From: Saksenaea vasiformis B4078
Lineage: Eukaryota > Mucoromycota > Mucoromycetes > Mucorales > Saksenaeaceae
DNA length: 64,000 nucleotides
Direction: 5' to 3'
NCBI GenBank assembly: GCA_000697055.1
Contig: JNDT01001995.1
Span: forward strand, 1-64,000
Shown here: positions 61,517 through 64,000 of the stretch, piece by piece
Position numbering within the stretch: position 1 is the stretch's first letter
Layout of the letters: each line of letters opens with the position of its first letter
Notes under the pieces: model-generated
Told to the model about the DNA's origin: nothing
Databases searched by the model: none
The model's input: only the letters and a program-made list of their open reading frames with translations
Translations under genes and position numbers: made by a program

Positions 61517-62370
61517 TTAGGGTTGAGCTCCTGTCGCGGAAACCGGTGATGATTTTCGCTGTGCAAATGTGACTTGCTTTCCATGATATGGAAATGGCCA
61601 CAGAGGAAGGGTGGCCCGCAAAAGACCATAGCATTGAATGGGTGTAAAGAAACATGCTTCAAGGCATAGAGTTGATCTAGAAGTAACGGCAAGTAATTTA
61701 AACGGGCGGAAAATCATAGGAAAAATGCAGTTTTCTTATGGACCGCGGCTATTTCTCGTACTACGAGCTGCAGCAAATGTTCTATCAAAGATGCGCAATA
61801 TAGAGCTACTCGACAATGGTATCAAGAGCTCTGCGTTACAATGAAATGTCCCCCAACAATTCCATATCCATCGTTGGTAATTTCGGACCTTCAATCGAAT
61901 TCCCACATGCTTGAAGATGTCTGGGATCACTGTATCGTATACAGTCGTTTCATAGCCACGTAGATCCACGGATAGAAAAGACTGCGTAAGATGATTTTGA
62001 TAGATTGACATCTAGCATACATCAAGAAAATGCCATATACAATATGGATGTATGTCTTCCTGTGGTTCAATTGCACTATGTACAATTGTCATCATAGCAA
62101 ATACCATCTGACACTTACAGCAAGCCGTTTATCAATATTGATATCACTCCTCAGTACTGGTTATTGATCTATTTTGTTATTATTATCAGTGATCCAAGTT
62201 TCATTATATATCCGTGTATTAAAAAGGTCGTGCCAGTCAATTCCGTGGTAGTTATCCCTGTGGTATCGAGTTTCATCAGAGTCGCAGTAAACTGGTATAT
62301 ACGTTGGCTTCACTTGTGGTGCATACAGTACGTTACGTGGGAAAAAGGAAGGAAGGCTGGATGATGGGAT
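61517..62370 (-). CDS. Unidentified gene upstream of NOT4
   Basis: Minus-strand stretches look like exons. One contains VKPTYIPVYCDSDETRYHRD and NYHGIDWHDLFNTRIYNE (about 62340-62190). A short one is VLRSDINIDKRLA, ending at GTAAGTG near 62120. A third begins after a TGCTAG acceptor with MSIYQNHLTQSFLSVDLRGY and continues to VIPDIFKHVGIRLKVRNYQRW (62011-61865). A last one includes PLLLDQLYALKHVSLHPFNA. No start codon is found in the first stretch, so a 5' exon is missing from my model. The order and conserved-looking aromatic content suggest one protein, but I do not recognise it. It ends within 30 bp of NOT4's start on the same strand. It could be a decayed gene. Confidence 0.4.
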
Positions 62371-62646
62371 CAACCGTGACTACGTTTGGGGTTGTCTGAA
62401 AGCAAACACTTTCGTGCGCTCAAGTTAAGAAACGGTTTCACTCGTTACATCTTTGTAAAAAAGAGACTCGCCATCAACATCAATTTCTGCTTGGAGCGTA
62501 GGCTTGAAAACAAAAAAAAAAGAAATACGAAAAGAGGTTTATTTACTTTCTTACATTTGTTGTTCCCTTTTTATTTTCTTATCTTCCATCACTTTCTGTC
62601 ACTTTCTTCTTATTACCCTTCTTATTCCCTTCCTTTTTGATTCACC
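62371..62646. promoter_or_regulatory. Promoter region of the Prp4 kinase gene
   Basis: Pyrimidine-rich leader (about 62520-62640, TTTTTATTTTC, CTTCTTATTACCC) directly before the ATG, which has a good context (CACCATG). Typical of fungal promoters and leaders; no specific site is claimed. Confidence 0.5.
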
Positions 62647-64000
62647 ATGTCACTGGATTATAGTAACCCAAAACCTGACGGATTATCAGACGTTGAAGAG
62701 GGCGAGATCAATGAAGATGTTGATATGCAAGATCAATCGCAACCAGCAAAGAATGAACAGCCCACGCCGCCGGCCGATCCATCTACAGATGATGATCATA
62801 AACCACAGCATGTCTCCAACCAGATGCTTGCCGCAGGTAACAATGACTTAGAAAACGACAAGCATCGTCGCAAGGAGGAGGAAGAATCATCCTTCGCCAA
62901 TGACCAGGAGGAGGTTGCTCATGCAGGATCATCTCCTTATAAACGTAGTCGCCTAGCCAATGATACAGACGACGATTTGTTTGCAGAATACGAACGTCTG
63001 TCGCGTCGTCAACGTCATAGATCATCCAGTCGCTCCCGTAGTCGTGAAGCTGCTCTTCGACGGGATCGAAGCAGAGATCAGCCCAGTCGTCACGACCTTC
63101 CTAGTCGTCATCGGTCACGATCAACGCATCGAAGAAGCACATCGCCTTATGACAACAGAAAGGGACGGAGAAGATATTCTCGTGACGATGACTCTGAACG
63201 TGATAGAAGAGTCAGACGGCCAGATGCCTATACTCGAGAGCGCGACGAACGGTCGGAAAGACGGCGGAGCCCACGTAGAGATTCGGATAGAAGAACCACT
63301 TCGAGACATCGAGATGAATCAATTTCCGGCGGTAGATCATCCAGACCATCTGAATCCTCACCTAGATCTGCAACACAGAAGTCTGGCACGGTCAAGCGTA
63401 AGGAGTCCCCAAAAGACAATTCGAAGACCGATGTACAAAGGTGGGCTAAATAGACGTTCAATCTATACTGCAAATCTAACTGTTTATTGTGGATAATGGA
63501 ATAGCAAACCGGAAAAGAACGATACAGCGTTAAAAGTGGTAAATCAGGAAGAGAAACCAATCGAGTTTGAAATAAAAGACGAAGAAGAGCAACAAAAAGA
63601 CGAAGATAAACTGATTGAGGAACGCAGAAGGAGACGGCAAGCAATCATGGAACGATACAAAGCCAAGTCTGCAACCCCAACACCAAATACGATCAATGCA
63701 CCAACTCCAGGAACGTTGTCTGATGGTGGTAAGTAGTGTCACGGTCTCCATCAGGCGGATGATGATGATTCATTTATTATTATTATTATTGTTGTTGTTC
63801 TTAGCTGGAAAGGAAGCAACCGCATCGCCGATTTGTCTACCAAAGAGCGACGGCAAGGAATCTGCCCCAACGGTAGGAGCTATGACCGAGTCAACAGACG
63901 ATCTTAAAAGCAATGGATCGAGCATAAATGTCAAGTCGGATAAAAAAACAGGAGATGACTCACCCACTACTGTATCTGCAGCAGATTATGATCCTTCTCA
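62647..64000 (+). CDS. PRP4: Prp4-type spliceosomal kinase, N-terminal part (cut by window end)
   Basis: Exons 62647-63440, 63505-63728 and 63805 to beyond 64000 are phase-consistent. The visible protein is the regulatory N-terminus: acidic start (LSDVEEGEINEDVDMQDQ), a KRSRLANDTDDDLFAEYERL patch, then a long Arg/Ser-rich (RS-like) region. A helical motif (DKLIEERRRRRQAIMERYKA) follows, then a Ser/Thr-rich linker ending TVSAADYDPS. The LIEERRRRRQAI and ADYDPS motifs are found just ahead of the kinase domain in PRPF4B/Prp4 kinases, which phosphorylate Prp6 and Prp31 to activate the pre-catalytic spliceosome. The kinase domain itself should lie just past the window, so the call rests on the N-terminus. 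The second intron carries a microsatellite. Confidence 0.8.
63767..63800. repeat. Trinucleotide repeats in Prp4 intron 2
   Basis: ATT/TTA triplets followed by GTT triplets inside the intron 63729-63804, just before its acceptor. They form part of the polypyrimidine-like tract and may vary in length between strains. Confidence 0.8.

Overview
The window is nuclear DNA of a filamentous fungus, most likely an early-diverging (Mucoromycota, probably Mucorales) species. The genes carry many short introns, mostly 46-70 nt, with GTAAGT-type donors, CTAAC/CTAAT-type branch points and AG acceptors. The gene content (Psy2, NOT4 and Prp4-kinase homologues, ER FKBP, Erv41, Yop1, Aim41) is typical of fungi, and the transposon relics include a Fanzor-type (eukaryotic TnpB-like) gene of the kind I know from Mucoromycota. 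I cannot name the species.

Layout. 1-7.3 kb is a transposon graveyard: retrotransposon-LTR-like fragments, then a broken Fanzor-like gene (minus strand, 7285 to 2303) split by a 1.05-kb solo LTR whose removal restores the reading frame. 8.6-10.6 kb encodes a kelch-BTB protein. 14.1-14.5 kb holds a small single-exon ORF. 15.5-18.9 kb is the PP4 regulatory subunit 3 (Psy2/SMEK) gene and 20.2-21.0 kb an ER membrane FKBP. 21-28 kb is gene-poor and holds a pogo-like MITE and copies of an undescribed repeat family that still shows exon/intron structure.

The centre, 28.15-42.84 kb, is one nine-exon gene. Its exons sum to exactly 14,085 nt (4,694 codons plus stop). The predicted protein has about ten ricin-like beta-trefoil units, an acidic linker, a long helical region with at least eleven Trp-containing modules, and a C-terminal HAD-like domain. 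The helical region contains five almost identical repeats (870-bp period, one 636-bp variant) that are clearly young and mosaic. This is the most interesting object in the window; I do not recognise it as a characterised protein.

From 43.9 kb the DNA is ordinary and gene-dense: Aim41 (mitochondrial GatB/YqeY), Erv41 (ER-Golgi cargo receptor), a Gin4/Hsl1/BRSK-type kinase with a KA1-like tail, a ZIP zinc transporter, a WBP4-like splicing zinc-finger protein, an unidentified multi-exon gene, Yop1/DP1, an alpha/beta hydrolase, NOT4 (RING-RRM-C3H ubiquitin ligase), another unidentified gene, and the 5' part of Prp4 kinase, cut by the window end. These genes do not form a pathway; they are housekeeping genes in a fungal chromosome. 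Exon limits quoted to the base were checked by reading frame. Others are approximate and said to be so.
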